IMG/VR virus record: IMGVR_UViG_3300030419_007695
Span: 1-20,233 of that record
DNA: 20,233 bases
Reading direction: 5' to 3' (one strand)
Source of the DNA: a virus
Positions 8,227 to 15,601 of this stretch are shown here, piece after piece. A program made the translations under genes and the position numbers. A model generated the notes under the pieces. The model was not told where the DNA came from and searched no databases. It worked only from the letters and a program-made list of their open reading frames with translations. Positions within the stretch are counted from its first letter, which is position 1; every line of letters begins with the position of its first letter.

Positions 8227-8796
8227 CTAAACTCCGGTTGAGCCAAATCCACCTTTACGATTTGTTTTATTCTCTTTTGCTTTTGCTTCGGTGTAAATAA
8301 TATAGTCAATTTTAGAATAAGGTTTTATGATTTCAATCTGTGAAATCCTATCTCCATGTACAATTTTAAATGGTATGTTTGTGGTATTGTACAAAGGAAC
8401 AAATACTTCATTGCAATAATCAGAGTCGATCACTCCTTCGCAATTAATCAAAGTGACTCCATTTTTCCAAGCATTACCCGATCTTGGATGAATTCTGCCA
8501 GAACAACCATTAGGAATATCCATGATCATTCCAGTTGGAATAAGTGCTCGACATTTAGGTCCAAGCTCAAAAGTACAAATTGGAATATCACTCTCAAAAA
8601 CAACACTCGGTGTTGTTTCATGTAATTGATTGTAACAATCATACCACTTAACTGTTCTTATAATTGGCACTTTATCTTCCGGAGGTACAGGTCCTCGTAG
8701 ATGTGCATGAATATCAAAACAAGCAGAATCGTATGTAGCACGCTTTAATTCTAAAACGTTTGAGTACAGTTTATAAATTTTCATAGAATCAGTCAT
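8227..8796 (-). CDS. dut: dUTPase (trimeric dUTP diphosphatase)
   Basis: Hydrolyses dUTP to dUMP and pyrophosphate, keeping uracil out of DNA and supplying the ThyX substrate. All five motifs of trimeric dUTPases are present (numbered from the TTG at 8799): 1, ACFDIHAHL at 26-34; 2, PRSGNAWKNG at 105-114; 3, GVIDSDYCNEVFV at 122-134, with the base-stacking Tyr128; 4, GDRISQIEI at 149-157; 5, the P-loop-like RKGGFGSTG at 181-189. At 189-190 aa it is longer than the usual 140-155. The extra 40 or so residues lie between motifs 1 and 2 and include three Cys/Trp-bearing strands. Start choice is open: ATG at 8796 is 10 bases after the SD GGAG, while TTG at 8799 is 7 bases after it. It is the first gene after the sigma70-like promoter. 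Confidence 0.93.
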   Translation of the reverse strand: MTDSMKIYKLYSNVLELKRATYDSACFDIHAHLRGPVPPEDKVPIIRTVKWYDCYNQLHETTPSVVFESDIPICTFELGPKCRALIPTGMIMDIPNGCSGRIHPRSGNAWKNGVTLINCEGVIDSDYCNEVFVPLYNTTNIPFKIVHGDRISQIEIIKPYSKIDYIIYTEAKAKENKTNRKGGFGSTGV

Positions 8797-8828
8797 CAAT
8801 ATAAATCTCCCAAATGAGTAACATTAGA

Positions 8829-8856
8829 AGTATACAATATTTAAGAAAAATGTCAA
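8829..8856 (-). promoter_or_regulatory. Sigma70-like promoter of the replication operon
   Basis: On the minus strand a perfect -35 TTGACA (8856-8851) is followed by a 16-base spacer and the -10 TATACT (8834-8829), 5 of 6 to consensus. Transcription would start near 8822, leaving a leader of about 25 bases with SD GGGAG before dut. It lies in the longest gene-free stretch of the window (8800-8888), between a late fibre gene and the first DNA-metabolism gene, as expected of an early promoter read by unmodified host RNA polymerase. Confidence 0.7.
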
Positions 8857-8888
8857 TCAAAAAACAATTCGTCAAGCAGTAATTACAT

Positions 8889-9614
8889 TCATCCATATGC
8901 CTTTATTACAACTTTTCCTGCACCACCAACAGCACCACTTGTATTAGCACTTGCATGACCATTACCTCCACCACCACCGCCTCCTGGTTGATCACCAGCT
9001 TCAGCAGCAGCACTATCTGTAGCACCATCCCCACCGTCGCCATGATCTGGATTTGCACTATCTCCGCCATCCCCACCGTCAATCCCAGCGAAAACACTAG
9101 TGGATCCCCCAGCATTTCCATTTGTATTTGTTATATTTCCACCTGAAGCACTCCCACCCGAAGCAGTAGTAGAACTCGAAGAGGCTTGTCCACCACCTCC
9201 TCCGCCCGCACTCACACTACTAAACGTAGTAATGGTAGCTAAGGATCTCATATGAGTATTTAATGTTGATGCCCCACCAGCACCACCATTAGAACCAGCA
9301 GCTCCAGCAGATCCAGAAGCACCTATGGTAACGTTTATTGCATCACTTTCTTGCATGTTAGCGGCACCATAATAACGATACTTTACATACGCACCTCCAC
9401 CTCCTCCACCACCTCTATAATGAGCTTGACCACCACGACCACCCGATACACTTTTTCTACCTCCACCACCACCACCAGCACCCCACATTTCAATGTCAAG
9501 ATATCTAGTTCCTGCCTGCACACTATATGAAGCACTTCCGGGTGTCGTATAAGTTTGTGTATGAATCAATTGGTATTCTCTTGTGCTTGCAGCTTTTCCA
9601 ATACCTAAATTCAT
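8889..9614 (-). CDS. Glycine-rich adhesin-like / tail tip protein
   Basis: A 241-aa protein. The N-terminal part has YTTPGSASYSVQAGTRYLDIEMWGAGGGG (residues 22-50, described as a beta-sandwich opening: a TPG turn, an aromatic strand, QAGT, then EMWGAG). Long glycine tracts follow at 46-52, 68-74, 137-142 and 211-217, with Ser/Ala/Asn-rich spacers between. It ends in GGAGKVVIKAYG. This opening-and-closing frame is a known 'glycine-rich domain' of phage proteins, and polyglycine clusters recall the receptor-binding adhesin gp38 of S16/T2-like phages, where polyglycine II helices pack side by side; both comparisons are from memory. The likely role is host recognition at a fibre tip. ATG overlaps the stop of the fibre gene upstream by 4 bases, and an early promoter follows the gene. 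Confidence 0.65.
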   Translation of the reverse strand: MNLGIGKAASTREYQLIHTQTYTTPGSASYSVQAGTRYLDIEMWGAGGGGGGRKSVSGGRGGQAHYRGGGGGGGAYVKYRYYGAANMQESDAINVTIGASGSAGAAGSNGGAGGASTLNTHMRSLATITTFSSVSAGGGGGGQASSSSTTASGGSASGGNITNTNGNAGGSTSVFAGIDGGDGGDSANPDHGDGGDGATDSAAAEAGDQPGGGGGGGNGHASANTSGAVGGAGKVVIKAYG

Positions 9615-10570
9615 GAGAAGTTTATCCCACCAACGAATCCATAAATTGTTGTTCCGGCATCAATTGTGGTAAAGGTGACTATATCAACACCAGAAGATGT
9701 TAATGCGGGTGCGTTATCTCCAGGCCATTTTACTGCAGAATTCCATGTTGTCGTATTTGCACCACCATTTGTAATAATAAGAGTTACTGTTCCTGCAATA
9801 CCCGTTGCTGGAGGATTAGTAAAACTAACTGTTAGATCATCTGCAAAGGTAAAGGTTTGAACATTACCATCTTCAAAATCAACATTAAAGGAAGCATTCT
9901 TGCTACCACCTGCATTTACAGTTTCTGAGTAGTCTTTAAATTTTGGTCTGGCTACTTCGTTGTCCAAGAAGCTGCTCGGTCCACCGACAGTGATGCCAGC
10001 ATCAGCAGACAACCCTACAGGTAATTGCATTCCAGTTGCAGTTCCCCGTGCATACGTAACACCACCTGCAAGAAAATTCTTAACATTATTACTAGCAAAA
10101 TGTATATAAGTATCTGTATCGTTCAATGCACCTAAATGACCACCACTTTCAATATAAGTGTCTGGAGCATTGAGTCTGATCTGAGATGCTGCGCTGATAT
10201 AAATCGCACTATGAGAATCACGAATGACCAGATCCGTATCATTGCCTGCAGAGTCAACATCTCCTATGGTTATATTTCTAGTATCGACATCAAAAACAGT
10301 ATTCCCATTATTATTTTTAAGATGAAATGTATTGGGAACAAAAATTGGATCTCCAAACGTTGCACCACCAGATGAAGATATTCCCGCAACGGGTAATATC
10401 AATGCATTTGTAGTAACATCACCCGTGAGACCATTAAATGAATCTACAACAGCTTCAGCAGTGTGACCATGCTCTTTATTCCAAGCATACCCATTCCATT
10501 TCCAAGTTATATTACCGATAGTATGTGTTGAAATATTTGCTACAAGATCTGATGATGGAAAATCACTCAT
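9611..10570 (-). CDS. Tail fibre-like structural protein
   Basis: A 319-aa protein without a signal peptide or membrane segment. The N-terminus (ITWKWNGYAWNKE at 21-33) resembles the short WxW motif common in phage fibre heads. SFNGLTGDV at 44-52 is a version of the (S)VNGxTGxV motif repeatedly found in phage fibres. The middle (75-210) is a series of short beta strands with Asn/Asp/Gly turns. The C-terminal part (from about 215) has Thr/Val-rich strands ending in KWPGDNAP, VDIVTF, and YGFVGGINF, a closing module I associate with marine phage virion proteins. The start ATG has GGAG five bases upstream and is 21 bases downstream of a perfect TATAAATA late motif. It ends in a 4-base overlap with the glycine-rich gene. 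Confidence 0.72.
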   Translation of the reverse strand: MSDFPSSDLVANISTHTIGNITWKWNGYAWNKEHGHTAEAVVDSFNGLTGDVTTNALILPVAGISSSGGATFGDPIFVPNTFHLKNNNGNTVFDVDTRNITIGDVDSAGNDTDLVIRDSHSAIYISAASQIRLNAPDTYIESGGHLGALNDTDTYIHFASNNVKNFLAGGVTYARGTATGMQLPVGLSADAGITVGGPSSFLDNEVARPKFKDYSETVNAGGSKNASFNVDFEDGNVQTFTFADDLTVSFTNPPATGIAGTVTLIITNGGANTTTWNSAVKWPGDNAPALTSSGVDIVTFTTIDAGTTIYGFVGGINFS

Positions 10571-10591
10571 TGTTTCTCCAATTATTATAGT

Positions 10592-10599
10592 TATTTATA
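10592..10599 (-). promoter_or_regulatory. T4-type late promoter, perfect TATAAATA
   Basis: The minus strand reads TATAAATA, an exact match to the T4 late -10 element. It sits in the 34-base gap between two structural genes. Transcription would begin a few bases downstream and the SD GGAG and ATG at 10570 follow, so the layout is a complete short late leader. Confidence 0.72.
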
Positions 10600-10604
10600 T
10601 CAAC

Positions 10605-11750
10605 TCATGAAACAGAAACAAACTCATAATCTTCATTTTGTATTGCACCCAGATTGGTCATACCATCATGCTTGTATAGTCCCGATGATCTCTTGATCCT
10701 AAAATCTAAATTTGCATAGTCAACAAAATCTCCGGTGGTCATTGCTATAACATCAATCATATTTTCATATGAATCCATGTTATTAAAATTCCCCGAAGAG
10801 TTTGATCCCATTGCTGCTAATTGTCCTCCGGCTTGTCTGGTATCATTTGCCGCGACATTTATCCCATATGCACCACAGCCAAATATTATAGAAGAATTGC
10901 CGTTTCTCGCTGTCTGAGTTTCAGTTGCATCCCCACTTATACTTGTCGTGTTAATACCATCTCCACCTACGTTAACTATGGTACAATTTGTCACACCAGG
11001 ACCATTTCTATTATTCGTTGTATTCATAAAAAATCCATGTCCATGAACTCTAGTAATCACCGTTTGAAAAACAGTTCCGGACGAACTGTTGCTTTCAATC
11101 CCGATACCATCACCGGATCCGGAAGTAGAGGGACCAATGACTCTACAATTAATAAGAAAACCATTTGCCCTCATGTCTACAATCTTATCATAAGCGTCCC
11201 CGACAGATTCAAAAACACACATATTAAAATTAGAACTAGATACAATCATAACCTCAGAATTATTATGAGAACAATCTGCTTTAAAATTACAACCAAACCA
11301 ACCTTGCTGATCTACATCAGCAGTGGTAGCATCAATCATACAATTCTTGCTATAACCAGTATTAGTATTTTCAAATGAAAGGCATCTATAATATGTGGTT
11401 TCTTCTGTGTCAACCAGTTCAGTATTTGCTGTATTTACAATTAAAGGATAATCTGTTAAATCCAACCTAAGTCCAGTTGTATCCCATTTTGGTTTCAATA
11501 GAGTTCCGTTAGAATCTGCACCAACCCATTGATTAGGCTCTGCTCTCGATGGTGCTGCTCCACTAAATGTTAATTTAGATCCAACTGTATATGTTCCAGA
11601 TAAAAATACAAATTTTTTATTATTTCGATCTAATGCTTTGATTTCATCAGACCAGTCATTACTATCGACAGCAGGAACAGCATTTGCAACAGAACTACCA
11701 GAGTTATCCCCAGCACCAGCAGGTGAAATGAATACGTTAGTTAACGCCAT
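10605..11750 (-). CDS. Beta-helix (pectate-lyase-like) tail fibre/spike protein
   Basis: A 381-aa protein. Its opening (VFISPAGAGDNSGSS at 6-20) is the start often seen in secreted and phage right-handed beta-helix proteins. Residues 110-330 show short repeating strands of the parallel beta-helix type, each ending in Asn/Cys/Gly turns (CLSFENTNTGY, CNFKADCSHNN, CVFESVGDAY, CRVIGPSTSG, CTIVNVGGDG). About 7 Cys residues, mostly in strand positions, are unusual for fibres. Such folds serve as tail fibres or as depolymerases that cut host polysaccharide. I cannot assign catalytic residues, so enzymatic activity is open. The ATG has GGGGAG seven bases upstream and lies 3 bases after the stop of the collagen-like gene. 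Confidence 0.65.
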   Translation of the reverse strand: MALTNVFISPAGAGDNSGSSVANAVPAVDSNDWSDEIKALDRNNKKFVFLSGTYTVGSKLTFSGAAPSRAEPNQWVGADSNGTLLKPKWDTTGLRLDLTDYPLIVNTANTELVDTEETTYYRCLSFENTNTGYSKNCMIDATTADVDQQGWFGCNFKADCSHNNSEVMIVSSSNFNMCVFESVGDAYDKIVDMRANGFLINCRVIGPSTSGSGDGIGIESNSSSGTVFQTVITRVHGHGFFMNTTNNRNGPGVTNCTIVNVGGDGINTTSISGDATETQTARNGNSSIIFGCGAYGINVAANDTRQAGGQLAAMGSNSSGNFNNMDSYENMIDVIAMTTGDFVDYANLDFRIKRSSGLYKHDGMTNLGAIQNEDYEFVSVS

Positions 11751-11753
11751 ACA

Positions 11754-13511
11754 TCATCTCCCCTCATAACTCAAAAAGGCCTGAGCTTGGGTTGTACCTG
11801 AACTATTACTAAAAACACTAAAATACAAGAAATTGCCCGCAGTTGCGTATAAATGATTAAATCCATCAGTGTCGCCGGTAAGAGCCGAAATTCCTAAAGA
11901 ACAACCAGTAAGTGCTCCAGTTGCAGGAGTTGCAAAATCATTACCTGCAATATAAATTGCACCCGTAAGACCTCCGGTTGCTGCAGCTTTTAATTGAAAC
12001 TTAGTAAATTTTGCATTATAAGGAACTCTGTATAATGAAAATGTTTTATCATCAGAAGATATAGCACTAGAAGAATTTAACGTAAAAATCGCAACATCAG
12101 AAGAATTTCCGCCACCTCCTGCATCTATAGTAACTGCACCAGTGGATCCATTAACAGAGGTAACAATATTTTGTAATTCTATCTGAATCCACCTACCAGA
12201 ATTTCCTCTCCCGGTAATTTTAAATTGATCTCCTCTAAAATCAATATCCTGCGCACTTCTACTTTTAATGCCACCATCTTTAAGAACACCAATTCCCCCA
12301 CCACCAGAAGAAGCAGCATTTATAAACTGCTGGATCATTTGATTATTAACTTCACCACCAGCTGATAATAGCCTTTCAAAAAACTTTTTATCTATTAATA
12401 TTTCTCTTTTATCTTGATCATAAATCAAAGGATAGGATGCATCCACTAAACCAGAACTACCATCATCTCCTTTATCTCCCTGCTTTCCTCTTTCTCCTCG
12501 TTTGCCAGTCTCTCCCCTTTCTCCGGGCAGACCGACATCACCTTTATCACCCTTTTCACCTCTAATTCCTCGTTCGCCCCTATCACCCCTTTCGCCTTTA
12601 ATGCCCTGCTCGCCCCGATCTCCTTTATCGCCCTTTGAACCTTTTTTGCCTTGTTTACCAAACTTTCCTAATTCTCCCCGATCACCCTTTTCACCTTTAT
12701 CTCCCTTTTCACCTCTATAACCTCTAGGACCTAAATCACCTTTATCACCCTTTTCGCCTTTCTCACCACGTTCACCGTCAACACCATCTCTACCTTTAAT
12801 TTGTTCTGTTATTGAAGAAAAATCTTCTATAGTTTTCATTAAAGAATTTTTAATCTCTTCGTTTAAACCAGAGATTCCAGGTTCTCCCCGTTCTCCCTTT
12901 TCACCTCGTTCACCTCGTTCACCTCGTTCTCCCTTAAGAAGTGAAGGATCCAAATTTTCAAGGTATGTTACTGGAGGAGATTCTTCTGTAATGGGCTGCA
13001 CCTCTTCCACAACAAGAACGGGTTCTTCCTCTAATATTGTTTCCTCTAGTTCCGGTTCCGGCATTTCTGGTTGAACTAGTTCTAAATTATTAGAAAATGA
13101 TTTGGCAGAACCCCTAACAATAATGACTTTATCATCTAACTCCAATAAAAGCTTATCCACACCGGTATCGAATGAAAAATCATAATCTGCAAAATCATCA
13201 GACAAAGAAGATTCTTTATAAACAGATCCATTAATAAAAGTTTCATTGGATGGAGAAATCCATCTGTACAATTTAGATTCTATGATATCATCATACTGAA
13301 TTAAATGATCATAAATATCTTCTTTTTTACCTGACAACTTTACAACACTATTATCAGGCAATTTAAATTTTTTACCAGAAGAAAAGAAACTAAAACCCCC
13401 AGAATATTCACCCAAAGAATAAGCTTCGGTGAATAATTCATTCGTTTCTTCTAGAACTAAATTCTTTTTTAATCTCTCGTTTATAGTTTTTTTAACTAGC
13501 CATTTAGACAC
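11754..13511 (-). CDS. Collagen-like tail fibre protein
   Basis: A 585-aa modular fibre. Residues 1-145 form a globular head. Residues 146-190 are a Pro/Glu-rich acidic linker. Residues 194-215 are seven Gly-x-y triplets, followed by a 24-residue coiled-coil-like break (216-239) and then 38 uninterrupted triplets (240-354). The x and y positions are dominated by Glu/Asp and Lys/Arg with only two prolines in the long block (GPR and GLP), so stability probably comes from KGE/KGD salt bridges instead of hydroxyproline. The C-terminal part (355-585) has TSVNGSTGAVTID at 451-463, a fibre motif shared with the gene at 9611, and a beta-rich end that may be the trimerisation tip. The start is GTG at 13511, with GGAG nine bases upstream and a late motif 25 bases upstream. 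Confidence 0.85.
   Translation of the reverse strand: MSKWLVKKTINERLKKNLVLEETNELFTEAYSLGEYSGGFSFFSSGKKFKLPDNSVVKLSGKKEDIYDHLIQYDDIIESKLYRWISPSNETFINGSVYKESSLSDDFADYDFSFDTGVDKLLLELDDKVIIVRGSAKSFSNNLELVQPEMPEPELEETILEEEPVLVVEEVQPITEESPPVTYLENLDPSLLKGERGERGERGEKGERGEPGISGLNEEIKNSLMKTIEDFSSITEQIKGRDGVDGERGEKGEKGDKGDLGPRGYRGEKGDKGEKGDRGELGKFGKQGKKGSKGDKGDRGEQGIKGERGDRGERGIRGEKGDKGDVGLPGERGETGKRGERGKQGDKGDDGSSGLVDASYPLIYDQDKREILIDKKFFERLLSAGGEVNNQMIQQFINAASSGGGGIGVLKDGGIKSRSAQDIDFRGDQFKITGRGNSGRWIQIELQNIVTSVNGSTGAVTIDAGGGGNSSDVAIFTLNSSSAISSDDKTFSLYRVPYNAKFTKFQLKAAATGGLTGAIYIAGNDFATPATGALTGCSLGISALTGDTDGFNHLYATAGNFLYFSVFSNSSGTTQAQAFLSYEGR
12450..12794 (-). repeat. 38 consecutive Gly-x-y triplets (collagen-like coding repeat)
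   Basis: Residues 240-354 of the fibre protein repeat as GxY without a break, and charged residues fill most x and y positions. At the DNA level this is a degenerate 9-base periodicity. A shorter block of 7 triplets lies at 12867-12932. It could lengthen or shorten in-frame by recombination or slippage. Confidence 0.85.
12900..12926 (-). repeat. Perfect 9-base tandem repeat, 3 copies
   Basis: Three identical 9-base units (ttcacctcg on the plus strand) are followed by the first bases of a fourth. They encode Gly-Glu-Arg repeats in the short collagen block. Identity down to synonymous positions suggests recent slippage rather than only selection on the protein. Confidence 0.75.
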
Positions 13512-13536
13512 AATTAAGTACTCCAGCGTATTTAAT

Positions 13537-13544
13537 TATTTATG
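13537..13544 (-). promoter_or_regulatory. T4-type late promoter motif (CATAAATA)
   Basis: The minus strand reads CATAAATA, 7 of 8 to the T4 late element TATAAATA. It lies in the 35-base gap after the stop of the TPR glycosyltransferase gene and 25 bases before the GTG start of the collagen-like fibre gene. It therefore separates the glycan cassette from the fibre genes. Confidence 0.62.
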
Positions 13545-13546
13545 TT

Positions 13547-14776
13547 TTATTTTTTTCTCTTCTTGTATGTTTTTGGTTTTTTAGTTTCTTTCTGTATACT
13601 TTCGTTTACAAGTTTCTCATGTTCTTTTTTCATTCTTTCCATTTCATCCATAACTTGTTGATACGAATCTAAGTTTTTCTGAATTCGTTCCCAATGTTCT
13701 CTCGGAGCTAATTTATTTTCCATCAATACCTTACAAGCTCTATGTCCCATTTCAGAAAAACCAGCATAATATGCAGTTGCACCAATTTCATCCAACAAAC
13801 CCCACTTATAAACATCATTTTGTATAAAAAGAATATCATTTTCTGGATATGGAATATCTAAACCCTGCCTTGCAAACATAAAACCTGTAACTGGTCTATC
13901 GTTCATTCTGTGCATTCTTGCAAGAAACCATAATGGTTCTGCTCTACTAGGTCTAAAGTTATAACACTTAAGAAAACAATCTTGTATTTCATCGAAAGGT
14001 CTTTCCAGAATACCCTTAAGTATTGCACACCTTAGCATGGCATAATATGCTTCTTCTTCCCACCCTCCCATATCAACTCTCTTTTGATATGCTTCCAGAG
14101 ACAATTCCCACTGCTGAGAATCAAAGTAACTCTGTGCAAGGTAAAATTGATACCTTTCATTATTTGGTTCTTCTTTAAGAGCTTCAATCAATGTTTCTGC
14201 ATCTTTTTTATATTTATCTGTTGGAGTGATACCAATATTTCTGTTACCAGCAGTTCTTGCATACACTCTGTAATCACCTCCAAGTTTATGATTTACTAGC
14301 TGATCTTGTGGTGTATCACACATTGCATACTCATGAAGAACTCCAACGTATTTCCACTTTCTAGATAATTTAAATATTTGATTTCTCCACCAAACAAAAT
14401 CCTCTCTCCCAATTTGAAGAGAATATGCATCTGCAGTCATTTCATCTGGATATTTAAAATCTCCCTGAACATAATCATCTGCATCAATAACCCAAGCATA
14501 ATCAGCACCACTTTTTTCTGCATTCCTAAAAGACTCAGTTCTAGACCCCATCTTACCAGCATGATCACCAAAACCCTTCCAGTCTGACTGATGAACTTCA
14601 CCAGGAACGCCTAACTCTTCCATTACAGACTTTATAAGATCCTGTGTACCATCGGTAGAACCAGTATCAGTAATATCATATCTATCAACATATTTTGCCA
14701 TAGAACGAAGACATTCTTCAATTATATGGGTTTCGTCCTTCACAATCATGCAAAGTGTAACACTAGGTCTACTCAT
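13547..14776 (-). CDS. Glycosyltransferase family 2 with TPR-like C-terminal region
   Basis: A GT-A fold glycosyltransferase transferring a sugar from a nucleotide donor. The N-terminal domain opens with VTLCMIVKDETHIIEECLRS (residues 6-25: CMIVKDE nucleotide-binding strand), TDTGSTDGTQ at 36-45, and the metal-binding DADD at 98-101. Residues 185-300 read as helical repeats of TPR type (PNNERYQFYLAQSYF, WELSLEAYQKRV). The last 50 residues are a Lys-rich coiled-coil-like tail. GT2 proteins with TPR tails occur in T4-like cyanophages; the acceptor is unknown. ATG overlaps the preceding stop by 4 bases and has GGAG five bases upstream. It is the last gene of the glycan cassette and is followed by a late promoter, so it may be the last step. 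Confidence 0.8.
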   Translation of the reverse strand: MSRPSVTLCMIVKDETHIIEECLRSMAKYVDRYDITDTGSTDGTQDLIKSVMEELGVPGEVHQSDWKGFGDHAGKMGSRTESFRNAEKSGADYAWVIDADDYVQGDFKYPDEMTADAYSLQIGREDFVWWRNQIFKLSRKWKYVGVLHEYAMCDTPQDQLVNHKLGGDYRVYARTAGNRNIGITPTDKYKKDAETLIEALKEEPNNERYQFYLAQSYFDSQQWELSLEAYQKRVDMGGWEEEAYYAMLRCAILKGILERPFDEIQDCFLKCYNFRPSRAEPLWFLARMHRMNDRPVTGFMFARQGLDIPYPENDILFIQNDVYKWGLLDEIGATAYYAGFSEMGHRACKVLMENKLAPREHWERIQKNLDSYQQVMDEMERMKKEHEKLVNESIQKETKKPKTYKKRKK

Positions 14777-15600
14777 GCTATCTCCAAAATATTTAAACTT
14801 TTCATAAAATCAATCACTTCTTTATATATGTCCTCGACAGAAGGATTCCAAGAACCATCAACAAAAACACATTCTGTATCAAATGGATTTGTATCCTCTG
14901 TCATTCTTTTCTTTAATCCGTTACCATATCCCCAAGAAAACATGGGACATCCACACAAAAGAGCTAAGTGAGAAGTTCCTGTGTTTGATCCAAAATGCAT
15001 CATAGAATTAGAAAGTAAAGATATATGATCAGTAACATCCTTTGTTTCTGGTATCAATACACCATTCGGGCAATAATTATCTTTTGGCAATCCCACCAAA
15101 TAAATAGGTAAATCCATTTCCCTCTTTATCATTCCCACCAATTCATTATAATTTTCTTCTGACCAATTTTTCATAGCACCTCTAGAAATGCTTCTACAAG
15201 AAATTGTCAAATATTTGTCTTCATCTACTATTCGATCTTCATAAAATTTCTTCTCTTTCGAAGGAGCTTCCCAAACCCCAAATCTATTTCCATACGGTAT
15301 TTGTAGATACTGATCTGGATTAAATTTCTCTAAAGTATCAGTATGAATTTTTTCATAAAAAGAACTATGATCGTACCTACCATTATCTGCACCCCTTCCA
15401 CAAGGAAGAAATCCAACTGGCATTTCAAACTCAATAACTTCATCTGCCAATTCAAAAAAAGGAGCTAATGTTTTATTTGCTAGAACAATCTTATGATGAT
15501 CACAATTCTCCTCAAAGAAAGCACGAACCTTTTGTTGAATATCAAAAACAGTCCAACCAAACTCCCCAATTATAGGAGAAACTAAAGCTACTTTATCCAT
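14773..15600 (-). CDS. Glycosyltransferase-like protein, GT9/heptosyltransferase type
   Basis: A 275-aa protein resembling GT-B transferases related to the ADP-heptose family. The C-terminal half has the typical donor-binding layout: KNWSEENYNELVGMI at 144-158, LPIYLVG at 164-170, and GSNTGTSHLALLCGCP at 204-219, where GSNTGTSHL takes the place of the G(N/D)TGxxH motif. The N-terminal half is degenerate. The family usually acts on lipopolysaccharide core or similar acceptors, so a surface glycan role is plausible; the sugar donor is not predictable. The ATG follows the stop of the upstream gene by 1 base and has AGGA seven bases upstream. Its stop overlaps the next gene by 4 bases. Confidence 0.65.
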   Translation of the reverse strand: MDKVALVSPIIGEFGWTVFDIQQKVRAFFEENCDHHKIVLANKTLAPFFELADEVIEFEMPVGFLPCGRGADNGRYDHSSFYEKIHTDTLEKFNPDQYLQIPYGNRFGVWEAPSKEKKFYEDRIVDEDKYLTISCRSISRGAMKNWSEENYNELVGMIKREMDLPIYLVGLPKDNYCPNGVLIPETKDVTDHISLLSNSMMHFGSNTGTSHLALLCGCPMFSWGYGNGLKKRMTEDTNPFDTECVFVDGSWNPSVEDIYKEVIDFMKSLNILEIA

Positions 15601-15601
15601 T

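Noticed and set aside
8857-8888. Possible terminator after the glycine-rich gene (T-tract near the gap)
   Set aside because: No stable GC-rich stem precedes the T-tract; the only inverted repeat is a 4-base AATT pair with an 11-base gap.
10821-11378. Plus-strand ORF of 185 aa
   Set aside because: It lies wholly inside the beta-helix gene on the other strand, has no SD or family pattern, and every supported gene in the window is on the minus strand.
12502-12720. Plus-strand ORF of Pro/Ser-rich repeats
   Set aside because: It is the opposite-strand reading of the collagen-like repeat, whose Gly-x-y codons force Pro-rich complements.
12450-12932. Repeat array that could look like CRISPR
   Set aside because: The period is 9 bases and in-frame with Gly-x-y codons; there are no conserved 25-40 base repeats with distinct spacers.
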